Assembly: GCF_001280125.1 (NCBI RefSeq)
Contig: NZ_LGEG01000260.1
Span: forward strand, 1-45,378
Reading direction: 5' to 3'
DNA: 45,378 bases
Source of the DNA: Streptomyces sp. NRRL F-6492
Lineage (GTDB): Bacteria; Actinomycetota; Actinomycetes; Streptomycetales; Streptomycetaceae
Shown here: positions 35,517 to 42,302 of the stretch, in pieces
Layout: every line of letters begins with the position of its first letter
Numbering within the stretch: position 1 is the stretch's first letter
The notes under the pieces: generated by a model
What the model saw: only the letters and a program-made list of their open reading frames with translations
What the model was told of the DNA's origin: nothing
The model's database searches: none
Translations under genes and position numbers: made by a program

Positions 35517-35598
35517 GGGGAGGAGGGGGGGCCCGACGCGAACCGGTTTCGCCATGCGGGCAACGGGGTACGGGCGGGCCTCGCGGCCCAGGGGGAGA

Positions 35599-36177
35599 TC
35601 AGTCGGCGAGGGGGTCGCCGCAGCCTTCGACGGCGCCGTCGAGAAGACCGCGGGGAAGTCCGTCCGGAAGCCCCTCGGGAAGGCCGTCCGGGAGGCCTTC
35701 CCGAAGGCCGTCCGGGGACCCGTCGGCCACGGCCGGCTTCGGCCCGAGGACCGCGGCCGGTTCCTCTCCGCCGTCCTGCCCGGCCACGTCGGGGCGCTCC
35801 CGCCGCTCGCGGCGCATCAGCTGCCGCACGACACGGACGAGCTCGGTGGGCTCGAAGGGCTTGGAGAGGAAGGCGTCGACCCCGGCGGGGGCGGCCCCGC
35901 CGGCGACCTCGTCGCAGGCGCTGATGATGGCCACCGGCAGATGCCGGGTCCGCGGATCGGCCCGCAGCCGCTCGGCCGTCCTGATCCCGTCGAGGCGGGG
36001 CATGACGACGTCGAGGGTGACGACATCGGGCCGAACCCGGTGCACGACATCCAGACACTCGGCACCATCAGCCGCGGTCACGACCTCGAACCCCTCGAGT
36101 TCGAGATTGACCCTGATCAACTGCCGGATCACCTTGTTGTCGTCGACAACGAGCACCCGGCCGGAGGCGCCTGACAC
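35599..36177 (-). CDS. orphan response regulator with receiver domain and repetitive tail
   Basis: 192 residues. The receiver domain covers about 7-122: acidic pair D12/D13 (VLVVDDN), phospho-acceptor D56 (VVTLDVVMPRLDG), Thr/Ser in VAIISACDE, and Lys in FLSKPFEP. No DNA-binding domain follows. The tail (about 125-192) is Pro/Asp/Gly-rich with imperfect repeats of GLPDGLPEG. It probably acts through protein-protein contacts. No kinase gene is adjacent. GTG 36177 has no ribosome binding site but TACTCT seven bases upstream, so it is probably leaderless. Confidence 0.85.
   Translation of the reverse strand: MSGASGRVLVVDDNKVIRQLIRVNLELEGFEVVTAADGAECLDVVHRVRPDVVTLDVVMPRLDGIRTAERLRADPRTRHLPVAIISACDEVAGGAAPAGVDAFLSKPFEPTELVRVVRQLMRRERRERPDVAGQDGGEEPAAVLGPKPAVADGSPDGLREGLPDGLPEGLPDGLPRGLLDGAVEGCGDPLAD
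35634..35720 (-). repeat. imperfect 12-bp repeats in the response-regulator tail
   Basis: Repeats of GAAGGCCGTCCGG-like units encode the GLPDGLPEG tail; the units vary, suggesting an older expansion. Confidence 0.6.
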
Positions 36178-36190
36178 ACGAACGAGAGTA
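36178..36190 (-). promoter_or_regulatory. -10 box of a probable leaderless response-regulator transcript
   Basis: TACTCT (36185-36190, minus strand) lies seven bases before GTG 36177. Confidence 0.5.
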
Positions 36191-36337
36191 GGCCGCCCCC
36201 GACGACCACGTCCGGCTTTTCCCCACTTCTGACCCGTGCGGGGGACACACCCCCTCGTGACACCCCGGAAATACCTGTTCACAGGCACGCCCCGGGAGCT
36301 GGTAGGGTTCTACCCGTCGCCGCCGAACGCGGGGGAC

Positions 36338-36409
36338 GCCCCCGTAGCTCAGGGGATAGAGCAACGGCCTCCGGAGCCGTGTGCGCAGGTTCGAATCCTG
36401 CCGGGGGCA
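36338..36409 (+). tRNA. tRNA-Arg (anticodon CCG)
   Basis: Complete cloverleaf: acceptor GCCCCCG/CGGGGGC, D arm GCTC/GAGC, anticodon stem ACGGC/GCCGT with loop CTCCGGA giving anticodon CCG (codon CGG), and T arm CAGG-TTCGAAT-CCTG. The discriminator is A; CCA is not encoded. A -10-like TAGGGT lies about 30 bases upstream (36303-36308). Confidence 0.96.
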
Positions 36410-36428
36410 CTTCGCAGAAGTGCCACAC

Positions 36429-36466
36429 AGACCCCGTGATCAGCGGAAACGCTGAGCGCGGGGTCT
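36429..36466 (+). terminator. terminator behind tRNA-Arg
   Basis: AGACCCCG..TCAGCG, loop GAAA, CGCTGA..CGGGGTCT, followed by TTGTTGTG: a long stem with one internal loop and a U-rich tail 20 bases after the tRNA. Confidence 0.85.
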
Positions 36467-36508
36467 TGTTGTGTGGGTGGGTAGGGGTGACGGGGCCCGT
36501 GGGCGGGG

Positions 36509-36696
36509 TCATCCGTTGATCTCGTGGAGCAGGGCGCCGTTTTCGTCGTTGAGTTCCAGGGCGTGAGGAAGCCCCAAGTCGCTGAGGAGGCGGCTGAGGT
36601 CGACGCGTCGTGGTGGTCGCGCGGGACGCCGCGGACGTTGTTGCCCGTGTCGGTCCAGGGGCGGTCGAGCGTCGGGCCTTCGTCGGAGGTGTCCAT
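36509..36696 (-). pseudogene. small hypothetical gene, apparently frameshifted
   Basis: From ATG 36696 one frame reads MDTSDEGPTLDRPWTDTGNN then VRGVPRDHHDA with strong G/C third positions. From about 36610 the bias switches to the next frame (VDLSRLLSDLGLPHALELND then ENGALLHEING, stop 36509). The span of 188 bases is one short of a multiple of three, so a single-base loss would explain it. The intact product would be about 62 residues and is unknown to me. The ribosome binding site is weak. Confidence 0.4.
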
Positions 36697-36927
36697 GCCC
36701 GGAGTGTGCGGCAGGCGCCCGGTCGGGGGCACTCGTATTCCCTTGAGGTGTTTTCGGTGCCGCGGTTCGTCGGGGTGTGTTCTTCGGTTCGTGCCCGATC
36801 CGTCTGCATAAGGTCGTCGTCCCGGGCGAGACGGTCGGGACGTACTGCCTCGTGGGCGAGGGCACCGGTCTCTTCGCCGGTCGGTCGGCGGGGCTGTGGT
36901 GCGGCAGCACCGGAAGGGATTTCGGCC
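36697..36927 (+). other. leader and promoter region of the HAD gene
   Basis: No gene supported in 230 bases. A GCATAAGGTC sequence (36804-36813) recurs before the lipoprotein gene at 44473-44482 and may be a -10 region in both. Confidence 0.3.
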
Positions 36928-37620
36928 TTGACTCACGCCGACCTGCTCATCGAGACCCTGGCGAACGCCCGTGTCGTCCTCTTCGACTTCGACGGGCCCG
37001 TGTGCGACGTGTTCGCGGGACTGCCGGCGGCCACGGTCGCGCGGGAGCTGGTCTCGCTCCTCGCCGCCCGGGACGCGGCCGCGGGCGCGAAGGCCGCCCG
37101 GACGGACGACCCTGTCGAGGTCCTGCGCATCGCGCACGAAGCCGATTCCGAGCTCGGGCAGGAGATCGAGCAGGCCCTGACGGCCGCCGAGGTGCGGGCC
37201 GTCGCGCTGGTCGGGCAGCCGACCCCGGGAGCGGCGGAAGCGCTTCGGGCGGCGCGTGCGGCCGGCCGGGGAGTGGCGGTGGTGAGCGACAACTCCGCCG
37301 AGTGCGTACGGGCCTTCCTGGAGCTCCACGGCTTGCGGGAGTGCGTCACGGCGATCGTGGGCCGCCCCTCCGAGCAGCCGCACCTGATGAAGCCGAACCC
37401 GTTCCCGCTCATCACGGCGGCCGAGCAGATGCACATCGACGTCACGAGCTGCACCCTGATCGGCGACTCCCTCACCGACGTCCAGGCCGCTCATGCGGCC
37501 GGCGCGACGGTCATCGGCTACGCCGGCCGGTCCCGCGACGCAGGTCTCTTCGATGAGGCGCGGGCCGACGTCGTCATCGAGCACATGCAGGACGTCGCCG
37601 ACGCGCTCACGGCGGAGTAG
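36928..37620 (+). CDS. HAD-superfamily hydrolase (phosphoglycolate phosphatase-like)
   Basis: 230 residues. Motif I VVLFDFDGPVCDVF (nucleophile D20, acid D22), motif II VAVVSDN, motif III Lys in HLMKPNPFPL, and motif IV LIGDSLTDVQAAHAAG are all present. A helical C1 cap (about 30-105) makes it a phosphatase or beta-phosphoglucomutase-like enzyme of unknown substrate. TTG 36928 has GGAAGGGA about eight bases upstream; the frame is open further back but the extension is basic and unlikely. It is followed closely by a small gene. Confidence 0.87.
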   Translation: MTHADLLIETLANARVVLFDFDGPVCDVFAGLPAATVARELVSLLAARDAAAGAKAARTDDPVEVLRIAHEADSELGQEIEQALTAAEVRAVALVGQPTPGAAEALRAARAAGRGVAVVSDNSAECVRAFLELHGLRECVTAIVGRPSEQPHLMKPNPFPLITAAEQMHIDVTSCTLIGDSLTDVQAAHAAGATVIGYAGRSRDAGLFDEARADVVIEHMQDVADALTAE

Positions 37621-37638
37621 GCGTGCGGAGCGCCCTTG

Positions 37639-37650
37639 TACCGTGACCAC
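37639..37650 (+). promoter_or_regulatory. -10 box of a probable leaderless small gene
   Basis: TACCGT (37639-37644), six bases, GTG 37651; no ribosome binding site. Confidence 0.4.
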
Positions 37651-37905
37651 GTGGACGAAGAACCCGTACTCATCGAGCTCACGCCGGACCAGGCCTTCGT
37701 CCTGTCCGATTGGCTGTACGAGGTGATGATGGAGTCCGGCAAACTGGACGCCATCGTGCCGGATCGCGCTGTCTGGTCCGGGATCTACGCGATCTCCGGA
37801 ACTCTGGAGAAGAAGCTCGCGGGGATCTTCGCGCCCGACTACGAGGAGCGTCTCGCGGCCGCCCGCGGCCGTCTGACGGAGGCCATGGGCGGCGGCGAAC
37901 AGTGA
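37651..37905 (+). CDS. small conserved hypothetical protein
   Basis: 84 residues from GTG 37651 (MDEEPVLIELTPDQAFVLSD). It is acidic and mostly helical, with two amphipathic helices (DQAFVLSDWLYEVMMESGKL and YAISGTLEKKLAGIF). I do not recognise the family. It lies 30 bases after the HAD gene; the frame is open from TTG 37636. GTG 37651 is preferred because a -10-like box sits six bases before it. Confidence 0.65.
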   Translation: MDEEPVLIELTPDQAFVLSDWLYEVMMESGKLDAIVPDRAVWSGIYAISGTLEKKLAGIFAPDYEERLAAARGRLTEAMGGGEQ

Positions 37906-37920
37906 CGCCCCGGGCGTGGC

Positions 37921-38145
37921 TTACACGGAGGCCCGGTAGAGGCTCAGGTGGCCGTCGGCGAAGAGCTGCACGTAGCCGCACGAGCAGCAGATCAGTCCGG
38001 TGGCCGACTCGTTCGCCCAGGCCAGGTTGAAGAACTCCATCCCGGTGCTGTTCAGCTTCACCTCGCGCTCGCGGAAGACGTCACCCTTGCAGACCAGGCA
38101 GCGGATCTTCTTCTCGCCCACCTGTGCGTGCACCGGCTTGGCCAT
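37921..38145 (-). CDS. small zinc-ribbon protein
   Basis: 74 residues with two CxxC knuckles (RCLVCKGDVFREREV and LICCSCGYVQLFADG), the pattern of a nucleic-acid-binding or sensor zinc ribbon. ATG 38145 has GGGGGG upstream; the frame is open to 38235. The sequence between the knuckles (KLNSTGMEFFNLAWANESAT) is characteristic of a conserved bacterial zinc-ribbon family of unknown role. It is convergent with the preceding small gene. Confidence 0.8.
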   Translation of the reverse strand: MAKPVHAQVGEKKIRCLVCKGDVFREREVKLNSTGMEFFNLAWANESATGLICCSCGYVQLFADGHLSLYRASV

Positions 38146-38161
38146 GTTCCCCCCAGATGTT

Positions 38162-38187
38162 TCGGTCGTGCGTCTCGGTCGTGCGTT
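38162..38187 (-). repeat. 13-bp direct repeat upstream of the zinc-ribbon gene
   Basis: TCGGTCGTGCGTC followed directly by TCGGTCGTGCGTT, 16 bases upstream of the zinc-ribbon start. A possible operator or a recent duplication. Confidence 0.5.
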
Positions 38188-38370
38188 TGGGTCTTGAGGC
38201 GGTGGACATGCGCCTCGTCGTCTCCACTCTGGCACGACGACCCGGGCCGGACATTGCCCGTGACCGGCAGTCTTGACCCGTGCCCGGTGCCGGATCGGGC
38301 GGTGCTTCTACGATGCCTTGGCAGCGGCCCGGGCGGCCGGGGTCCTCGGAGTGCGGTGAGGTGGGTCGGA

Positions 38371-39144
38371 ATGGGTCGATCGCGTGACGTCTGGCTGCGG
38401 CGCTTCCCCCTGGGCGCGGGAGCGCCGGGCGGAAGCGCCGCGGGGTGCGAGCTGGTGTGCTTCCCGCACGCGGGCGGCTCCGCCTCCTACTGGCGGCCCC
38501 TCGCCGCGGCGCTCTCCCCCGCCGTCGACGTGTCGGCCGTGCAGTACCCGGGGCGGCTGGACCGGCTGCACGAGGCGCCGGTGGAGGACCTCCACCGGCT
38601 GGCCGACCTGGTCGCGGAGGCGCTGGGCCCGCCGGGCGGCCGTCCCCGGGCGCTGCTCGGACACAGCATGGGGGCCTCGCTGGCGTACGAGGTCGCCGTG
38701 CGGCTCGCCCGGCTGCCCGGCGGCGAGCCGGACCTCCTCGTCGTGTCGGGGCGTCGCGCGCCCGCCGCCGCCGGGTGGCGGGCCCGGCACGTGCCGCTCA
38801 CGGACGACGAACTCGTTTCGCGCGTACGCGGGTTGGGCGGGACGGAGGCCGCGGTGTTCGACGAACCCGACCTGCTGGAGCTGGTCCTGCCCGCCCTGCG
38901 CGGGGACTACCGCGCTCTCGCCTCGTACGAGGACACCGCGGGCCGGCCGCTCACCTGCCCCGTCGTCGCCCTGGCCGGTGACCGGGACTCCGAGGCGACC
39001 GCCGAGGAGGTCGAGGCCTGGGGCGGGCACACCTCGGGCGCCTTCCGGACGCACGTCTTCGAGGGCGGCCACTTCTTCCTCTCCGAGCACGCTCGGGAAG
39101 TGGCCGAACTGGTTCGCGGCCTGCTGCCGACCCGCGCCGGCTGA
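38371..39144 (+). CDS. type II thioesterase (alpha/beta hydrolase, GrsT/RifR family)
   Basis: 257 residues. Opening motif LVCFPHAGGSASYWRPLAAA; nucleophile elbow ALLGHSMGASLAYEVA (Ser99); Asp in VVALAGDRDSEAT; His in EGGHFFLSEHA. Such enzymes clear mis-primed acyl or aminoacyl groups from carrier proteins of NRPS/PKS lines. No carrier-protein or synthase gene lies in the window, so it is an orphan here. ATG 38371 has GAGGTGG six bases upstream. The 225-base gap before it contains no other gene. Confidence 0.92.
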   Translation: MGRSRDVWLRRFPLGAGAPGGSAAGCELVCFPHAGGSASYWRPLAAALSPAVDVSAVQYPGRLDRLHEAPVEDLHRLADLVAEALGPPGGRPRALLGHSMGASLAYEVAVRLARLPGGEPDLLVVSGRRAPAAAGWRARHVPLTDDELVSRVRGLGGTEAAVFDEPDLLELVLPALRGDYRALASYEDTAGRPLTCPVVALAGDRDSEATAEEVEAWGGHTSGAFRTHVFEGGHFFLSEHAREVAELVRGLLPTRAG

Positions 39145-39185
39145 GCACGGACACGCCTGGGCCCGGGCCGGGCGGCGCGTTGTCG

Positions 39186-39256
39186 TCGGTCGGTGGTCGG
39201 TGGTCGGAAGCCGGTGGCCGGTGGCCGGTGGCCGGTGGCCGGTGGCCGGTGGCCGG
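39186..39256. repeat. 7-bp tandem repeat (CCGGTGG) between convergent genes
   Basis: Six and a half exact copies of CCGGTGG from 39211 to 39256, preceded by degenerate GTCGGTG copies from 39186. It lies in the non-coding gap between the thioesterase and reductase 3' ends and is likely to vary in copy number between strains. Confidence 0.9.
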
Positions 39257-39267
39257 AGCCGAGCGCG

Positions 39268-40161
39268 TCAGGCGGCGGGCTTCCGGAACTGTTCGATCAG
39301 GGCCGCGTAGCTGCTGTCGGCGTGGCCGTCGGTCGCCGCGCGGTCGGTGAGCGCCTTGAAGAAGCGGGGCAGTTCGGCGTTGACACCGAGCTTCTCGCTC
39401 TCCTCGGCGAGGTGGCCCAGGGCGTCCCGGTGCACCGTCACGGTGGCGTCGTCGGCCGGGTAGACGCCCTCGTCGATCTGGGGGGCGTACGCGGTCACGT
39501 ATTCGGTGACCACCTTGATCATCGTGTTGGCCAGCGGGGCGAAGGCGGTGGCCCTGACCTTCGCGGTGCCGAGCAGGGCGGCGCCCTGGAGGAAGCCGTT
39601 CAGGACGCCCCACATGATGCCGAGGAGCGACATGTCGTAGAGCGCCGACAGGCCGGGGTCGGTGTCCAGGTACGTGGTGCCCGCCGCGCCCAGCGCGCGC
39701 AGCGTCGCCTCGTGCTCCTCGAAGGCCTCCTTCGGGCCGCTGTGGAGCAGTACGGCCGCGTCGGTGGCGATGTCCGCCGGGATCGCCATGATGGCGCCGT
39801 CGAGGTAGCGGGCCCCCAGGCCCGCCGCCCACTCGGCGGTCTCGCGGGCCTGCGCCGAGGTGCCCGTCGTCAGGTTCGCCACGACCTTGCCCCCGAGCGA
39901 GCCGGCCGACGGGCCGAGCAGCTCGCGCACGGCGGCGTAGTCGGTGACGCAGACGACGACCAGCGGGCTCGCCGCGATCGCGTCCCCGACCGAACCGGCG
40001 CGGACGGCGCCCTCGGCGACCAGCCGGTCGGCCTTGGCGGCCGTGCGGTTCCACACGGTGGTGGGGTGGCCCGCCTCCAGGAAGGCGGCCGCCAGGGCCC
40101 GGCCCATCAGGCCCAGCCCGATGACCGTCACTGGAGCCTGGGCCCCGTTGGTGTTCGGCAT
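39268..40161 (-). CDS. NAD(P)-dependent imine-reductase-like oxidoreductase (6PGDH/HIBADH superfamily)
   Basis: 297 residues. Rossmann N-terminus VTVIGLGLMGRALAAAFLEA and VWNRTAAKADRLV; TTGTSAQARE and AIMAIPADIATDAAVLLHSG are typical of the imine-reductase clade; the helical C-terminus has SALYDMSLLGIMWGVLNGF where the family's catalytic Asp or Tyr lies. Such enzymes reduce cyclic imines or related carbonyl/imine substrates with NADPH; the natural substrate is unknown. ATG 40161 has GGGAG upstream. It is divergent from the GlxA-type regulator, which probably controls it. Confidence 0.85.
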   Translation of the reverse strand: MPNTNGAQAPVTVIGLGLMGRALAAAFLEAGHPTTVWNRTAAKADRLVAEGAVRAGSVGDAIAASPLVVVCVTDYAAVRELLGPSAGSLGGKVVANLTTGTSAQARETAEWAAGLGARYLDGAIMAIPADIATDAAVLLHSGPKEAFEEHEATLRALGAAGTTYLDTDPGLSALYDMSLLGIMWGVLNGFLQGAALLGTAKVRATAFAPLANTMIKVVTEYVTAYAPQIDEGVYPADDATVTVHRDALGHLAEESEKLGVNAELPRFFKALTDRAATDGHADSSYAALIEQFRKPAA

Positions 40162-40360
40162 TGCGTACTCCCGTTCCGGTTCACCCTGTGGTGCGCATGG
40201 TGTGCGTGATCCACGCGGCTTGCGTGGCCGCGCGGTTCGCGTAGTCGCGCGGTTCTCGTGGCCGCGTCGCGGCGGCGGTCCGCCCGTCACCCGCACCCTC
40301 GCACCCCCGGAAAGCCGGCCGACAGTGGCGGAAGTGCCGACCTTCGCAAAATTCCTGCCG

Positions 40361-40373
40361 TAGCCTCGCCTCC
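40361..40373 (+). promoter_or_regulatory. -10 box of a probable leaderless regulator transcript
   Basis: TAGCCT (40361-40366), seven bases, ATG 40374; no ribosome binding site. The divergent region 40162-40360 holds the reductase promoter and repeated CGCG(C)GTT/CGTGGCCGCG stretches. Confidence 0.55.
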
Positions 40374-41423
40374 ATGAATCCCGGGTCCGTCGCCATCGCT
40401 CTGGTCAACGACACCGACATGCAGGTCTGCGAGGTCTACGAGACGGCCATCGCCTACGCGGTCTTCGGCGATCCCCAGCCGGACCTCGCCGATCCCTGGT
40501 ACGACCTGCGGGTGTGCTCCGTGTCCCCCTCGGCCTCCGCGGAGCCGGCGCGGGGCTTCTCCGTCCGTACCACCCACGGGGTCGAGGACCTCGTCACCGC
40601 CGACACCGTGATCGTGCCCTCGGTGCCGGACGCCGTCGTCAACCACGGGGCCTCCCTGCCGGGCGAGTTCGTCGACGCCCTGCGGCGCGCCCACGCCTCC
40701 GGCGCCCGTGTGGTCTCGCTGTGCACCGGGGCCTACGCGCTCGCGGAGGCCGGGCTCCTCGACGGCCGCCGGGCCGCCGCGCACTGGATGAACACCGCCG
40801 ACCTGGCGGCCCGTTACCCCGGAGTGGAGGTCGACGACAGCGTCCTGTACGTCGACGAGGGCCGGGTGCTCACCAGCGCCGGCATGACGGCCGGCCTCGA
40901 CCTGTGCCTGCACATCGTCCGCAGCGACCTGGGCGCCCACGTGGCCAACCAGCTCGCCCGCCGTCTGGTGGTCTCCGGTCACCGGCCCGGCGGGCAGGCC
41001 CAGTTCGTGGTCCTCTCCGTCCCGGTCACCGACGACGACGGCCTCGCGCCCGTCCTGGACTGGGCCGCCCGCCACCTGGACGAGCCCCTCACCGTAGACG
41101 ACATGGCCGGGCGGGCCGGGATGAGCACCCGCACCTTCTTCCGGCGCCTCCGGGCCGCCACCGGGATGACCCCGCTCAAGTGGCTGCTCCACCAGCGGCT
41201 GACGCACGCGCGGACGCTGCTGGAGACGACCGACCTGCCGGTCGAGCGGATCGGCGAGTTCAGCGGCCTCGGTACGGCGGCCAACCTGCGCCGCCACTTC
41301 ACCCTGCACGTGGGGGTGACGCCCACGGACTACCGCCAGTCCTTCGGGGCGGCGCCGGCCCGGGCCGGGCGTCCACGGCCGGCCGTGGACGCCGGCGCAC
41401 CCCCGGTGCGTCCCGTCAGCTGA
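40374..41423 (+). CDS. GlxA-family transcriptional regulator (DJ-1/PfpI plus AraC helix-turn-helix)
   Basis: 349 residues. The N-terminal DJ-1/PfpI-like domain (about 5-195) includes the elbow VVSLCTGAYALAEAGLLDGR with Cys117. The C-terminal AraC-type double helix-turn-helix covers about 225-335 (MAGRAGMSTRTFFRRLRAAT then ERIGEFSGLGTAANLRRHF). Such regulators sense small ligands or redox state and usually act on a divergent gene, here the imine-reductase-like enzyme. It overlaps the convergent flavoprotein gene by eight bases. Confidence 0.92.
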   Translation: MNPGSVAIALVNDTDMQVCEVYETAIAYAVFGDPQPDLADPWYDLRVCSVSPSASAEPARGFSVRTTHGVEDLVTADTVIVPSVPDAVVNHGASLPGEFVDALRRAHASGARVVSLCTGAYALAEAGLLDGRRAAAHWMNTADLAARYPGVEVDDSVLYVDEGRVLTSAGMTAGLDLCLHIVRSDLGAHVANQLARRLVVSGHRPGGQAQFVVLSVPVTDDDGLAPVLDWAARHLDEPLTVDDMAGRAGMSTRTFFRRLRAATGMTPLKWLLHQRLTHARTLLETTDLPVERIGEFSGLGTAANLRRHFTLHVGVTPTDYRQSFGAAPARAGRPRPAVDAGAPPVRPVS

Positions 41424-41847
41424 TGTCGGCGCCGTACACGTGGTCGACGGCGAGGGTGATGAGGACCCGGCGGTCGGACACCATCACCGCCCGGTACTCG
41501 TCCCAGTCGGGGTGCTCGCCCGCGGCGGCCCGGTAGTAGTCCACCAGGGCCTCGACCTCGGGCCCGTGCGGGTCGGTCCCCGGGCCGGTGAGCGTGGCGA
41601 CGCCCTCGGCGGTGGCCCAGGACATGCCGTCGGGGCCGGTGACCTCCAGGGCGGCCCGGGGGTCACGGCGCAGGTTCGCCGTCTTGGCCGTCCCGGCGGT
41701 GGTCGACACGCGGATGACGCCCGCCGACTCGTCGTAGGAGGGCTGGACGGGGGAGAGCTGCGGACGCCCGTCCGCCTTGATGGTCGCGAGGACGCCGAGC
41801 CGGCTCTCGGCGAGCAACGCCCTGGGATCGAAGGATGAGGCAGTCAT
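41416..41847 (-). CDS. PPOX-class F420-dependent oxidoreductase-like protein
   Basis: 143 residues of the split beta-barrel flavin/F420-binding fold. Blocks: SRLGVLATIKADGRPQLSPV, VIRVSTTAGTAKTANLRRDP and WDEYRAVMVSDRRVLITL. F420 is abundant in Streptomyces, and the family uses F420H2 or FMN. It lies convergent to the GlxA-type regulator and may share a pathway with the imine reductase, which is inference. Its start ATG 41847 precedes a gene-free stretch with a perfect palindrome. Confidence 0.87.
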   Translation of the reverse strand: MTASSFDPRALLAESRLGVLATIKADGRPQLSPVQPSYDESAGVIRVSTTAGTAKTANLRRDPRAALEVTGPDGMSWATAEGVATLTGPGTDPHGPEVEALVDYYRAAAGEHPDWDEYRAVMVSDRRVLITLAVDHVYGADIS

Positions 41848-42302
41848 GGCCCGATCATCGCCCGCCCCGTGGAGCGGAAGTCAAGTGAACCTCCCCCCGA
41901 ACAGCGGTACTCGGCCGGACGGGTGCCGGGCCGGCCGGCACCGGGGCCCGTTCCCCTCATGGACGACATCGCGCCACGTATGGAGCGGTACGGGGGGCTC
42001 CGGGCGCCGTTCTTCGCGCCGGAGCGGTCGGCGGGCGCGCGCCGGGTAATGGACGACGGCCGCTCGCGCGGGTGACGGCGGTCCGGCCGGGGCGGTGGGG
42101 AGGAAGCGGCGTCCGGGCCGGGGGCGGCGGGGCCGCGGGGCGGGTACGCAGGGCAACTGCCTTGCTCCGCAGCGTACATGGCGCAAAGAGAGCGGAAGGC
42201 GGTGCTCCCGCGGGGTGGGTATCGGCGGTACGGCCTTGTTGTCCGTCCTGTGGTGCACACTTGCTGCCTGGTACAGCGCTCACGGGGGAAGGCGGCCTGG
42301 CA
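41848..42302. other. gene-free stretch between flavoprotein and HEAT-repeat genes
   Basis: 455 bases without a supported gene. Short frames (for example one ending near 42075) have no ribosome binding site or convincing codon bias. A perfect hairpin GGTGCCGG/CCGGCACC lies at 41922-41942. The right end carries a TTGTTG-like -35 near 42236, with no clear -10 at standard spacing. Confidence 0.55.
41922..41942. repeat. perfect 8-bp inverted repeat upstream of the flavoprotein gene
   Basis: GGTGCCGG, GCCGG, CCGGCACC, about 75 bases upstream of ATG 41847. A possible operator. Confidence 0.45.

Noticed and set aside
36338..36409. tRNA-Arg as the attachment site of an intact integrative element
   Set aside because: No integrase, excisionase, replication or transfer gene in the 9 kb to its right, and no second copy of the tRNA 3' end seen.
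39186..39256. CRISPR-like array
   Set aside because: The repeat unit is 7 bp, contiguous, with no spacers and no cas genes.
41869..42075. 68-residue plus-strand frame upstream of the HEAT-repeat gene
   Set aside because: No ribosome binding site or homology signal; spans a perfect hairpin.
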